Assembly: GCF_006438785.1 (NCBI RefSeq)
Contig: NZ_RCZB01000001.1
Coordinates: 186,001-250,000, forward strand
Origin: Rhodanobacter glycinis
GTDB taxonomy: Bacteria > Pseudomonadota > Gammaproteobacteria > Xanthomonadales > Rhodanobacteraceae
Reading direction: 5' to 3'
DNA length: 64,000 nt
Below, piece after piece: positions 1-8,119 of the stretch. The position numbers and the translations under genes were made by a program. Position 1 is the stretch's first letter. Each line of letters begins with the position of its first letter. The notes beneath the pieces are model-generated. The model searched no databases. It was not told the DNA's origin and saw only the letters and a program-made list of their open reading frames with translations.

Positions 1-551
1 AGCAGCACGATGCGGTCTGCTGGTTCACTGCCGGTCAGCGACTTGATGCTGATCGTCACGGCGCCGGTGAGTCCCGCTGCCATCAGGGCAACCAGGCTGC
101 CGGCGGTGAAGCTGTCGCTGCCTGGACGCACGATGACCAGCACGCCGATGAAACCGGCGACCACGGCGCTCCATCGACGCATGCGCACGACCTCGCCGAG
201 AAACAGCACGGCGCCGATGGTGACGAACAACGGCGAGGAGTACGACAGCGCCACCGCCTCGGCCAGTGGCAGGTTCACGATCGCCCAGAAGCCGGCCAGC
301 ATCCCGCCCATGCCGAGTACGCAGCGCATCACGTAGAAACCGAAACGCGGCGTGCGCAGAAGTTGCCAGCCGTGCATGTAGAGAAGCGGCAGCGCGAACA
401 GCGCACCGAAGCTGCTGCGGAAGAAGGTGATCTGGAACGGATGCAGCTGCGCGGATGCGAGCCGAATCACCACCGCCATCAATGCGAACAGGCTGGCGCT
501 GGCCATCATCAGCCATACGGCGCGCAGGGGCAGCGCCGTCGCAGTTGGCAT
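1..551 (-). CDS. EamA/DMT-family transporter (partial, C-terminus off window)
   Basis: Reading the minus strand from an ATG at 551 gives an uninterrupted 183-codon frame that runs off the left edge. It begins MPTATALPLRAVWLMMASAS and continues as alternating hydrophobic helices. Segments such as LAEAVALSYSSPLFVTIGAV and VVAGFIGVLVIVRPGSD are typical of the EamA repeat of drug/metabolite exporters: the end of helix 3, helix 4, then the GxxGVxxxxRP turn. The family exports small metabolites across the inner membrane, and the substrate cannot be read from sequence. Only the first half, about one EamA repeat plus the start of the second, is present. Confidence 0.85.
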   Translation of the reverse strand, partial: MPTATALPLRAVWLMMASASLFALMAVVIRLASAQLHPFQITFFRSSFGALFALPLLYMHGWQLLRTPRFGFYVMRCVLGMGGMLAGFWAIVNLPLAEAVALSYSSPLFVTIGAVLFLGEVVRMRRWSAVVAGFIGVLVIVRPGSDSFTAGSLVALMAAGLTGAVTISIKSLTGSEPADRIVL

Positions 552-654
552 CGGTGCGAGAGTCGAATCCAGAGCCGTGATGCAGGTGGCGGGCAGGCGC
601 TCATGGTATCCCAACCGGGCTTGGCCCTCACACGTCAACCAGCCTCCATCGGGC

Positions 655-1206
655 TCAGCGCGCGGGCAGTGGGGTATTGCCGGATGCGCCTGTCGACCAT
701 GCAGCCAACCGTTCGCGCACGGCCGGTTGCAGGCTCTTAAGTCCCCAGCGCCGACCCTCGGTAAGCGCAGCCTCGGTGGACTCGCCGTAGATGAGCGCAG
801 CGCGCAGGGCGATCATGGCGCCGACACGATTGCTGCTGGCGCAATGCACGAGGGTGGATTCGGTGCCGGCATCGAGTAGCAGCCGGTTGAACTGCCCGAC
901 GTTGGTACGGGTCAAGTCCTGTGCGCCGCGAATGGGCAGGTTGTGATACTCGATGCCGGCAGCGTGCATGGCGGCAGCTTCGTCGAAGTCCGGGGTTTCG
1001 TTATCGACACTGAGATCGATCACGTTGCGAATGCCGGCGTGCTTCAGCGCCGCCATGTCACCCGGCTGCAGGCGACCGGACGCGATCCGATGCGATGCGG
1101 GGAATGCGACGTTGAACAGCCGGCTCAAACCATCCTGCGCAGGTGAGGTCGCCATGGCGGCAACACTGGCTACACCAAATGCGATCGACAGCAGCAGACG
1201 GATCAT
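655..1206 (-). CDS. Secreted DUF442 / dual-specificity-like phosphatase
   Basis: This is a 183-aa protein. The open frame extends further upstream, but the ATG at 1206 has an AAAGG ribosome site and is followed directly by a signal peptide (MIRLLLSIAFGVASVAAMA). The rest resembles the DUF442/beta-lactamase-hydrolase-like phosphatase fold: a substrate region (RIASGRLQPGDMAALKHAG), a strand-turn (VIDLSVDNE), then the P-loop HCASSNRVGA with C122-x4-R127, the short CX4R form of that family rather than the CX5R of classical tyrosine phosphatases. It is probably a periplasmic phosphatase or persulfide-type hydrolase of unknown substrate. It is divergent from the chitinase gene, and the two palindromes in between could serve both. 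Confidence 0.75.
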   Translation of the reverse strand: MIRLLLSIAFGVASVAAMATSPAQDGLSRLFNVAFPASHRIASGRLQPGDMAALKHAGIRNVIDLSVDNETPDFDEAAAMHAAGIEYHNLPIRGAQDLTRTNVGQFNRLLLDAGTESTLVHCASSNRVGAMIALRAALIYGESTEAALTEGRRWGLKSLQPAVRERLAAWSTGASGNTPLPAR

Positions 1207-1288
1207 CTCGGGCACCTTTCGCTGGGGTGCGCACAAGATAACCGGACGGGGCTCGACGACGCACTGGATGGTACGAGCAAGTAGCAAA

Positions 1289-1300
1289 GACAACGTTGTC
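1289..1300. promoter_or_regulatory. Palindromic operator, copy 1 (GACAACGTTGTC)
   Basis: A perfect 12-bp palindrome with a CG centre, as in LacI/GalR-family operators. It sits 83 bases before the phosphatase start and 340 bases before the chitinase start. The 15-base string AGACAACGTTGTCAT is repeated exactly at copy 2. The regulator is not in this window. Confidence 0.6.
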
Positions 1301-1466
1301 ATCATAAAACGATCCCGGTCACCAAAAGACTTGATCGCGGTTCGAGCCGATACCCATTCAATGGATTGAATGCCGCGACAAAGCACCATGCATCGTTTGT
1401 AGTGCAGGCATTCATGCGAATACGCAGGTTTCGCGAAAACCGTCACAGTTGGGAAAAAGGCTTTTA

Positions 1467-1478
1467 GACAACGTTGTC
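1467..1478. promoter_or_regulatory. Palindromic operator, copy 2 (GACAACGTTGTC)
   Basis: Second exact copy of the palindrome, with the same flanks (A before, AT after). Its centre is 178 bp from copy 1, close to 17 helical turns, a spacing that would allow looping by a tetrameric repressor. It lies 161 bases upstream of the chitinase ATG, next to an AT-rich stretch (CATATAGAG) that could be part of a promoter. Confidence 0.62.
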
Positions 1479-1639
1479 ATATAGAGCCTAAGACGAGACA
1501 GTTCCATGCACAACAAGCGGTAGCGAGCAGGGAAGCTGCAAGGTGATCGGGTCCCCACCCAGACGGCTGATCGGAGCGCGGCCATGCACTCGCCTTGGTA
1601 ACTCACCCGTAGCGATGCAATTCCATCAGGAGACATCTC

Positions 1640-3166
1640 ATGTTTGTGAAACGATCGGCTGTGTGGTCAGGCCTGACCCTGAGTGTGTTGAGCAGTGCGG
1701 TGGGAGCCGGCTTGTCGGTGACCCTGCTGGCGGCAATACCGGTGCAGGTGGTGTACGCGCAATCCAGCCCCGCCTGTGTCGCCGCGTGGAGTGCGACAAC
1801 GGCGTACAGCGGTGGCAATGTCGCCAGTGAGAACGGCACGAACTACGTGGCGAACTGGTGGACCCAGGGCAATGACCCGGCCACCAGCAGTGGCGCCATC
1901 GGGTCGGGTCAGCCGTGGACGTCGCAAGGCGCCTGTGGCGGATCGACTCCGCCCACCGATCCGCCACCGACGGAGCCGCCGGGGTCGGGTGGCTGCGTCG
2001 CGGCGTGGACTGCGTCGACAGACTATGGCAGCGGCGGTATCGCCAGCGAGAACGGCGTGAACTACAAGGCGAACTGGTGGACGCAGGGCGATGATCCGGC
2101 AAGCCACAACGGCGCCGTGGGCACCGGTCAGCCGTGGACTTCGCAGGGCGCCTGCGACGGGACGGATCCCGGCGATCCGGGCGATCCTGGCAATCCACCC
2201 ACCAATCCGCCCGCGCAGGGTTTCCTGTTCAGTCCGTACAAGGACGTCACCATCAATCTGGACTGGAACACCGATGTGATGCGCACCGCCGTCACCGGCA
2301 CGCCGATTCCCGTCGTGGGTAGCGGCAGCCTGGTCGCCACCACCGTGCCGAACCTTGGCGCGCTTACCCTCGCATTCGCCTCGGGCGAATGCGGCAGCGA
2401 GAGCTGGGGTGGTATTCCGGCGGCCAGTTTTGCCAGCGCGAACATCCAGCGGCTGGTCAGTGCCGGGGTGAGTTATGTGGTTTCCACCGGCGGCCAGGCC
2501 GGCAGCTTCACCTGCTCGACGCCCTCGGGCATGGCGCAGTTCCTGTCGCGTTATGCATCGCCGTATCTGGTCGGCGTGGATTTCGACATCGAGGGCGGTC
2601 AGACCCCGGCGCAGATCAACAACCTGATCGCCAACGCCGGGTACGCGCACACCTTGTATCCGAACCTGCGCTTCTCGTTCACGCTGGCCACGCTGGCAGC
2701 ATCGGACGGTAGTTACGGCGGCCTCAACGGCGTGGGTGACATGGTGGTGCGCGCGGTCAAGGCCGCCAACCTGCCGAACTACACGATCAACCTGATGGTG
2801 ATGGATTTCGGTTCGGCCAGTCCGGGCGTCTGCGTGGTGTCGAACGGGCAGTGCAACATGGGCCAGTCCGCGATCCAGGCGGCGCTGAATCTGGAGCATA
2901 CCTACGGCATCCCGGCCAGCCGGATCGAACTGACTCCGATGATCGGCATGAACGACGTCAGCAGTGAAGTGTTCACCGTCACCGATGCCGATACAGTCAT
3001 CAGCTACGCGGTGGCCCAGGGCATGGCGGGGGCGCATTTCTGGTCGCTCGATCGCGACACGCCGTGTCAGGGCGGCAGCGGATCCGCCTCGCCGATCTGC
3101 AACTCGGTCGGTGGCAGCTCGCCACTGCAGTACACCAAGCGTTTCCTGCACGATCTGGGTCGCTGA
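1640..3166 (+). CDS. Secreted GH18 chitinase with two CBM5/12 domains
   Basis: A 508-aa endochitinase-type enzyme. The ATG follows a CAGGAGA ribosome site. Residues 1-40 form a signal peptide ending VVYA. Two chitin-binding CBM5/12 modules follow (about 44-99 and 118-172), each with the aromatic motif Y-x-ANWWTQG-x-DP, separated by Pro/Asp-rich linkers (TPPTDPPPTEPP, then GDPGDPGNPPTNPP). The GH18 barrel covers about 195-508 and carries the catalytic DxxDxDxE-type strand as VGVDFDIEGG, with E318 as general acid. The architecture points to hydrolysis of insoluble chitin outside the cell. The paired LacI-type palindromes upstream suggest induction by chitin breakdown products, but this is inference. 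Confidence 0.93.
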   Translation: MFVKRSAVWSGLTLSVLSSAVGAGLSVTLLAAIPVQVVYAQSSPACVAAWSATTAYSGGNVASENGTNYVANWWTQGNDPATSSGAIGSGQPWTSQGACGGSTPPTDPPPTEPPGSGGCVAAWTASTDYGSGGIASENGVNYKANWWTQGDDPASHNGAVGTGQPWTSQGACDGTDPGDPGDPGNPPTNPPAQGFLFSPYKDVTINLDWNTDVMRTAVTGTPIPVVGSGSLVATTVPNLGALTLAFASGECGSESWGGIPAASFASANIQRLVSAGVSYVVSTGGQAGSFTCSTPSGMAQFLSRYASPYLVGVDFDIEGGQTPAQINNLIANAGYAHTLYPNLRFSFTLATLAASDGSYGGLNGVGDMVVRAVKAANLPNYTINLMVMDFGSASPGVCVVSNGQCNMGQSAIQAALNLEHTYGIPASRIELTPMIGMNDVSSEVFTVTDADTVISYAVAQGMAGAHFWSLDRDTPCQGGSGSASPICNSVGGSSPLQYTKRFLHDLGR

Positions 3167-3181
3167 AGGCGGCAGGCAGGC

Positions 3182-3208
3182 GACGGGTCGGCATCGCGCC
3201 GACCCGTC
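3182..3208 (+). terminator. Hairpin after chitinase gene
   Basis: GACGGGTCGGC and GCCGACCCGTC form an 11-bp perfect stem with a 5-base loop, 15 bases after the chitinase stop. There is no T-run on either strand, so it may be a weak or bidirectional terminator between convergent genes. Confidence 0.45.
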
Positions 3209-3230
3209 TGGCGAACAGCACGGCGACGGC

Positions 3231-3593
3231 TCAGCCGGCGATTGACTCGACGAAAGTCACCAGGTTGCCGTCCGGGTCGCTGACCGGAGCAAAGCGCACG
3301 AAGTGCGTCGCCGCCTGCGGTGCCACGTCGATCTGGCGACCTTGCAGTTCGACCAGCACCTCGTCGAGATCCGCGACCATGATACCGAGCGAAGCACAGC
3401 CAGCTCGGCTCAGTTGATCGACGAGGTCGTTCCTCGGCAGCACCTGGATCCGCGTGCATTTGGCGATCTGCCATTCAACGCAGGATGCGTTCGGGCTGTG
3501 GTCGGGCGCACGTCCGAACAGGCGGGCATACCAGGCGCTGGACGCAGCGAAATCGCTCACGGCCACAGTGGCGAGAACCTGGTGTGCATTCAT
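3231..3593 (-). CDS. VOC-family (glyoxalase/bleomycin-resistance-like) protein
   Basis: A 120-aa protein from the ATG at 3593, preceded by GGAGAC. The open frame continues upstream, but no ribosome site supports a longer product. It has one betaalphabetabetabeta pair as in vicinal-oxygen-chelate proteins: N-terminal HQVLATVAVSDFAASSAWYARLFGR, a middle strand SLGIMVADLDEVLVEL, and the C-terminal FAPVSDPDGNLVTFVES, the typical DPDGN turn ending in the metal or substrate Glu. These proteins are usually dimeric cytosolic enzymes or binding proteins. The substrate cannot be called. Confidence 0.8.
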   Translation of the reverse strand: MNAHQVLATVAVSDFAASSAWYARLFGRAPDHSPNASCVEWQIAKCTRIQVLPRNDLVDQLSRAGCASLGIMVADLDEVLVELQGRQIDVAPQAATHFVRFAPVSDPDGNLVTFVESIAG

Positions 3594-3768
3594 GACGAGT
3601 CTCCGCGGCGGTCGCACACATATAACCCGATGCGGATGTCGGGCGCGTGAAGGGTGGGGATGTCGTGCCTGCCTGACGCGGACCCGCTTGGCGCATCCCT
3701 TGTCAGGATAGGCGCATGCCGGCACGTATACTTGCGGCCTGATTGAATCAACTGCCCCAGGATCGACC

Positions 3769-4110
3769 GTGCCCGAAACTCTTGCCTGCCCGCTCTGCGC
3801 GATGGAGAACATCTACCCGGATGGCGGCAATCATGTCTGTGCCGATTGCGGTCATGAATGGCCGATTGCGACAGGCGTGGATGCAGGCGACGCGATGATG
3901 GTGCGGGACGTCAACGGCAATGTCCTCAACAGCGGCGACACGGTGACGGTGATCAAGGACCTGAAGGTGAAAGGCTCGTCGATTCCGCTGAAGCAGGGCA
4001 GCGTGATCCGCAACATCCGTCTCGTCGATGGCGATCCCGATCACATCGAAGGCCATTCGGACAAGATCAAGGGTCTGGTGCTGAAGACGTGCTATCTCAG
4101 GAAAGCCTGA
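3769..4110 (+). CDS. yjdM: Zinc-ribbon alkylphosphonate-utilisation-type protein YjdM/PhnA
   Basis: A 113-aa protein with a GTG start after AGGA. The N-terminal zinc ribbon has C7-x2-C10 and C24-x2-C27 (CPLC, CADC). The body matches the YjdM (old name PhnA) domain: VRDVNGNVLNSGDTVTVIKDLKVKGSS followed by IRNIRLVDGDPDHIEGHSD and the end KGLVLKTCYLRKA. Despite the old name, the family is not the phosphonoacetate hydrolase and its biochemical role is unclear. It stands alone between convergent genes. Confidence 0.88.
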   Translation: MPETLACPLCAMENIYPDGGNHVCADCGHEWPIATGVDAGDAMMVRDVNGNVLNSGDTVTVIKDLKVKGSSIPLKQGSVIRNIRLVDGDPDHIEGHSDKIKGLVLKTCYLRKA

Positions 4111-4166
4111 CGCTTGTGTACTGGCTTGTGGAAAAGGCGAGCTATCCCGTCGCTGCCCCCTTCGAT

Positions 4167-4219
4167 AAAAAAACCAGACATCCGCGTCGGAACAAGGGGA
4201 GGGATGCGCGGATGTCTGG
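4167..4219 (-). terminator. Rho-independent terminator of the TonB receptor gene
   Basis: On the minus strand CCAGACATCCGCG pairs perfectly with CGCGGATGTCTGG (13 bp, 20-base loop) and is followed by seven Ts (seven As on the plus strand at 4167-4173). It begins 10 bases after the receptor stop codon. Confidence 0.88.
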
Positions 4220-4228
4220 CAGGGAAAC

Positions 4229-7200
4229 TCAATAGTCGTAACTGACGCTCAGACGGAAATACCGCGGGTCTTCGCGATAGAGCGCCGTGCCGTACAGCGG
4301 GTTGGGTGTGTAGGCCTGCTGTTCGGAGTTGGGTTGCAGGAAGGTCGGGCGCTGCTCGTTGAACACGTTGAACACGTTGGCACTGAAGCCGAGCTTGTGT
4401 GCCGCGAACGCCGGGCGATAAGTCACGCCCAGATCGAGCCGATACGTCCACGGCAACCGACCGTGGCTGCCAGGCGGTGATGGCAGTCCGTCACACCAGT
4501 GGTACGCATTGCCGTAGTTCACCGGGTTGGTGTGGTCCGGGCCGTAGTAACCCAGGCAGATGCGCGGGTTGCCCGATTGCACGCTGAGGTTGGCGGAGGC
4601 CAGCCATTGCGGATTGAACTGGTAGTAGCCGAACGCCCTGACTTGATGGGTATGGTCGTTGTTCTGCGGGCCGTTGGTGTTCTCCATGATCACCGAGTTG
4701 TCCCAGTCTTCGCTGGCCGACGCGCCACTCTGCAGCAGATCGGAGCGCAACTGGCCCTCGGTATTGCCGTAGCTGCGCGAGAACGTGTAGTTGATGCGGC
4801 CATACCAGGTACCGTCGAACGGATGCTCGAGGAAGGTCTCCAGTGCGTAGTAGCGACGCTTGAGTTGCGGGAACCCCAGCTCCTGGTTGCTCAGCGTCAC
4901 GCTGAATGGATTGCCGGTGGGGTCGAGCAGGTTGAACGTGTTCTCACGTCCGGGATTGATGAGGTAGCAGCTATTGCTTGAGCCCACGTCGTAGCCAAGC
5001 GCGGCGGCTTTGGCGGTCACCCGGTCGATGTCGCAGAAGTCGTCGATGGCATTGCGCAGGATGCGCTGGGTCAGCTTGGCGCCATACAGCCAGTGGGTGC
5101 CGGCGGTCTTGGTGAAGCCCAGGATGAACTCGTCCTGGTATTCGGCCTTGATGTTCTTCGCGGTCACCGTGTTCGGATCGGGCGGATTGCCGAAGGAATT
5201 GTTGGCCGAGACCGGATTGGACATCACGGTCAGGCCGGTCGGCGTGCCGTCGGCGGCAATCCCGCTGTAGGTGTAGTACTGCTGGGTTGAAACGTAACCG
5301 GAGGCGGCACCGGTCGCGGGGTTGAGCGGCAGGCCGAGGTAGTAACGGCCGGCGTTGCCGAACACCTTGAAGCTCGAGTCGCCGTTGACGTCCCAGCTGA
5401 AGCCCAGCCGCGGTGCCCACTGCGGACGGGTCTGCGTGATGAACGGCTGGCCGCTGGAGTTGTAGTCGGTGAACTGGTCGTTGCGCAGACCCAGCGACAG
5501 CAGCCAGCGATCGCTCACCTGCCACTTGTCCTCAATGTACTGGGCGCGCTGCTGCGAGCGCACGCTCACCGCGTTGTTGTCGATGTTCTTCTGCACGAAG
5601 TAGCCGTCCTGGCCGTTGGCAAAGTCGCCCGGCGCTGGCACGCCGTTGGCGCCGGTCACCAGCGGCTGGTCGGGATGGTCGGTGTGCCCGTAGACCCAGG
5701 CATAGCCCGGTCCGGTGTTGCGCGTACCCTGGTGCAGCGCTTCGGCTTTCTGGTTGTCGATACCCAGGCTGATGGTGTGATCGCCCAGGTGATAGCTGAC
5801 ATCAAGGCGGGTGTTGGTGGTCTTGTTGCCGCGCGCGGGATCGGCGAGCGACGAAATCTGCGTATTGCCGCGCGGCACGCCACCGATCAGGGCCGGGTTC
5901 TGATTGGTGACGCCGCCGACGTAGGTCAGGCTGTCGTCGTAGTTGCCCGGTCCGTCGTAGTCGTGTGTTTTCATCTCGCCGTACATCGCGCTCACCGTCA
6001 GGTTGTCGGTGAGGTAGCCGGTGTACTTGGCCAGGTACAGGTCGCCGCCTTTCTTGGTGTTGTCGAGCGGACGGGTGTACTGGCCGCGGCTGCGCGCGGT
6101 GTAGTCGTAGTTGTAGACCGAGCCGGCGCCGATGCGCTTGTCGGAGGCGCCGGTCAGTTCGAGGATATTGCTGTCGTTGATGTTCCAGTCCAACTTGCCG
6201 TACCAGCGTGGGTCGTCGTAGTGATATTGCTGGTAGGGCGTCGAGGTGTTGTCGACAGCATTGACACTCTTGCCTTGTTCGCGCTCGAACTCGCCAGCCA
6301 GGAAGAAGAACAGCTTGTCCTTGATCAACGGGCCGCCCGCGTAGGCGCTGACGGTCGTGCTCGACAATTCGTTCTTGCTCTTGGGGTTGTACAGGTTCCC
6401 GGCCACCGGTGTCTTCGGGTTGCCGTTGGCGTAATAGATATCGGTGTAATCGCTGCGCGCGAACGAAGGCTCCCACAGTACCTGCGCACCGAAGTGCCAG
6501 TCGTTGCTGCCGCGCTTGCCGACCTGGTTGATGACACCGCCGTCCGAGCGGCCGTATTGGGCGCTGTAGCCACCGGTGTAGACCTCCTGCTGGTCGATTG
6601 CGCCGTAAGGCAGGGTCAGACCACCGGCGGCGTTGAGCGGGTCGGTGGTGTTGAAACCATTGATGTAGTACGCGTTCTCGCTGGCGGCCGAACCACCGAA
6701 ACTGACCAGGGCCTGCCCGGTGGCGCTGGTGAAGTTGGCGGTATTCCGGTTGACGCCCGGCGCCAGTTGCGCAATCGCCTCGGCGGATCGACCCAGCGGC
6801 AGCTTCGCCAGTTGATCGGCGGTCACCACCGTACGCGAGTCGACGCTGGTCACGTCGATGGCAGGCAGGGCGCTGCTGGTGACGTTCACCGCGCTGAGAA
6901 CGGCTGCGTTGCCGGCGGTAGCCCCCGGTGGAGCAGAAAACGACACGTTGGTCGCTGCACCGACATGCAGGGTGACGTTCTCGCGTGAGTCGACCGTTTT
7001 GCCATCCTGCTGCAGCGATACCGTGTAGGCACCCAGCGGCAGTTGCGCGGCAACGTAGCGACCACGCGCATCGACCGGCACCTGGCGAACAAGACCATTG
7101 CTGCTCTGAATCAGCACGGTATTGCCGGCGTGATCGGCAACCTGACCTACCAGCGTGCCGGTGGTGGACTGGGCCGAGGCCAGGCTGATGACGCCGAGCC

Positions 7201-7273
7201 CTGCGCCGAGGGCGATAGCCTGGGCAAGGGGCCGGGTCAAAATATGTCTGCGCGGTGAAATCGTATTGTTCAT
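4229..7273 (-). CDS. TonB-dependent receptor, Oar-like, with N-terminal carboxypeptidase-regulatory domain
   Basis: A 1014-aa outer-membrane receptor. The ATG follows GAGGGAG. The signal peptide ends at ASA34. A carboxypeptidase-regulatory-like (CnaB-type) domain covers about 38-113, the plug about 135-250 (with LGRSAEAIAQLAPGV and the YNGF/YSAQYGRSDGGVIN region) and the barrel follows, ending in alternating aromatic strands RYFRLSVSYDY. This type imports oligosaccharides or peptides too large for porins, energised by TonB. Two related palindromes upstream and the ruined GH43 gene on the other side of them suggest it once served a plant-polysaccharide locus. A strong terminator follows directly, so it is transcribed alone. 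Confidence 0.92.
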   Translation of the reverse strand: MNNTISPRRHILTRPLAQAIALGAGLGVISLASAQSTTGTLVGQVADHAGNTVLIQSSNGLVRQVPVDARGRYVAAQLPLGAYTVSLQQDGKTVDSRENVTLHVGAATNVSFSAPPGATAGNAAVLSAVNVTSSALPAIDVTSVDSRTVVTADQLAKLPLGRSAEAIAQLAPGVNRNTANFTSATGQALVSFGGSAASENAYYINGFNTTDPLNAAGGLTLPYGAIDQQEVYTGGYSAQYGRSDGGVINQVGKRGSNDWHFGAQVLWEPSFARSDYTDIYYANGNPKTPVAGNLYNPKSKNELSSTTVSAYAGGPLIKDKLFFFLAGEFEREQGKSVNAVDNTSTPYQQYHYDDPRWYGKLDWNINDSNILELTGASDKRIGAGSVYNYDYTARSRGQYTRPLDNTKKGGDLYLAKYTGYLTDNLTVSAMYGEMKTHDYDGPGNYDDSLTYVGGVTNQNPALIGGVPRGNTQISSLADPARGNKTTNTRLDVSYHLGDHTISLGIDNQKAEALHQGTRNTGPGYAWVYGHTDHPDQPLVTGANGVPAPGDFANGQDGYFVQKNIDNNAVSVRSQQRAQYIEDKWQVSDRWLLSLGLRNDQFTDYNSSGQPFITQTRPQWAPRLGFSWDVNGDSSFKVFGNAGRYYLGLPLNPATGAASGYVSTQQYYTYSGIAADGTPTGLTVMSNPVSANNSFGNPPDPNTVTAKNIKAEYQDEFILGFTKTAGTHWLYGAKLTQRILRNAIDDFCDIDRVTAKAAALGYDVGSSNSCYLINPGRENTFNLLDPTGNPFSVTLSNQELGFPQLKRRYYALETFLEHPFDGTWYGRINYTFSRSYGNTEGQLRSDLLQSGASASEDWDNSVIMENTNGPQNNDHTHQVRAFGYYQFNPQWLASANLSVQSGNPRICLGYYGPDHTNPVNYGNAYHWCDGLPSPPGSHGRLPWTYRLDLGVTYRPAFAAHKLGFSANVFNVFNEQRPTFLQPNSEQQAYTPNPLYGTALYREDPRYFRLSVSYDY

Positions 7274-7356
7274 GTGCTCCCTCGTCGAAGCCGGTGGCGG
7301 CGGGGCGCCTGCAACAGTGGGAACTGTTGCGAAACGCCGGACAGTGGTGACTTTGA

Positions 7357-7374
7357 ATTTAGAACGATCTAAAT
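7357..7374. promoter_or_regulatory. Palindromic operator upstream of TonB receptor, copy 1
   Basis: ATTTAGAACGATCTAAAT has 7-bp perfect arms (ATTTAGA/TCTAAAT) around a 4-base centre. It lies 83 bases before the receptor ATG in an otherwise GC-rich region. Confidence 0.55.
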
Positions 7375-7442
7375 CGTAGGCCGCGGCAGATGGCAGAATC
7401 GGATGATCCGAGAAATTTCTACCGTTATGGGGTTGTGAAGCA

Positions 7443-7460
7443 ATTTGTCTCGATCTAAAT
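7443..7460. promoter_or_regulatory. Palindromic operator, copy 2 (degenerate)
   Basis: ATTTGTCTCGATCTAAAT matches copy 1 at ATTT and at the ten bases CGATCTAAAT, with one arm degenerate. It is 86 bp from copy 1, on the side of the GH43 remnant, as expected for an operator of the divergent gene that has decayed. Confidence 0.45.
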
Positions 7461-7737
7461 TCGATTTACCCCACGAACTTGGCGTTGTCGAGGGCGAATG
7501 TCACAAAACTGTCGACTCGGTCATGAAAAAGAAATCTGGCTCGGATCTTTTTGCATCAGCACGATTGGAATCGGGTCTTGGCACGCGGACGAAATCATTG
7601 CCCGGCCTGCACTGCAGGTGGCGGGACCGAACCGTCCACGCTGGCCCGTCTCCGCAGAAAGCGGCTCCCCTGTCTGGAGCAAATGCATCGGACTGTTTGA
7701 ACTGCTGGGTGCCGGAAGGAGACTCCCCCCGGGAGTG

Positions 7738-8014
7738 CTGCTGGTCGCGGTGCTGGAAGGCCAGTACTGGACCTATCCGGCATCGTCGGCGAGTTGTGGC
7801 CGACAACTCTCTTTCGATGCTTTCCTCACCCGACCTGATGCACTGGACGAAGCTGCCGCGGGTACAGGAAGCCGCAACAGTGAAATGGGCGAAGAAAGCC
7901 ATGTGGCCACCGGCGATCGTGACCAGATGCGGCAAGTCCTATGTCTTTTTCTCGGCCAACGACATCTGCAGCGACGAGGAAATTGGCAGCATCGGGGTGG
8001 CCGTGGTCGGGCCA
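7738..8014 (+). pseudogene. GH43 glycoside hydrolase remnant (frameshifted, truncated)
   Basis: Two adjacent frames carry consecutive parts of a family 43 five-bladed-propeller glycosidase (arabinanase/xylosidase type). One frame (about 7738-7825) gives EGQYWTYPASSA then QLSFDAF. The next (about 7820-8014) gives SSPDLMHWTKLPRV, VKWAKKAMWPPAIV and VFFSANDICSDEEIGSIGVAV. Intact enzymes read FFDAFSSPDLVHW without a break. Here the bases TTCGATGCTTTCCTCACCC lack two nucleotides at the FDAF/SSPD joint. After 8014 the match fades and all frames contain stops, so most of the protein, including the later catalytic Glu, is gone. No credible start codon remains. It is divergent from the TonB receptor. 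Confidence 0.82.
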
Positions 8015-8119
8015 TTGCACCGAGGCGATGGAAGGGCCGCCCGGGTGTTGCCGGGATCCGTGATTGAGCGCATCAGCGCACGGTCAGACATGGTGCGCCC
8101 GACCTGTTCTGGTGGAATG

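Noticed and set aside
1960..2215. Short Pro/Asp-coding repeats in the chitinase gene
   Set aside because: They are interdomain linkers. Not a CRISPR or regulatory repeat.
1667..3151. 494-codon minus-strand open frame opposite the chitinase
   Set aside because: Antisense shadow of a GC-rich gene. The plus strand has signal peptide, CBM and GH18 motifs.
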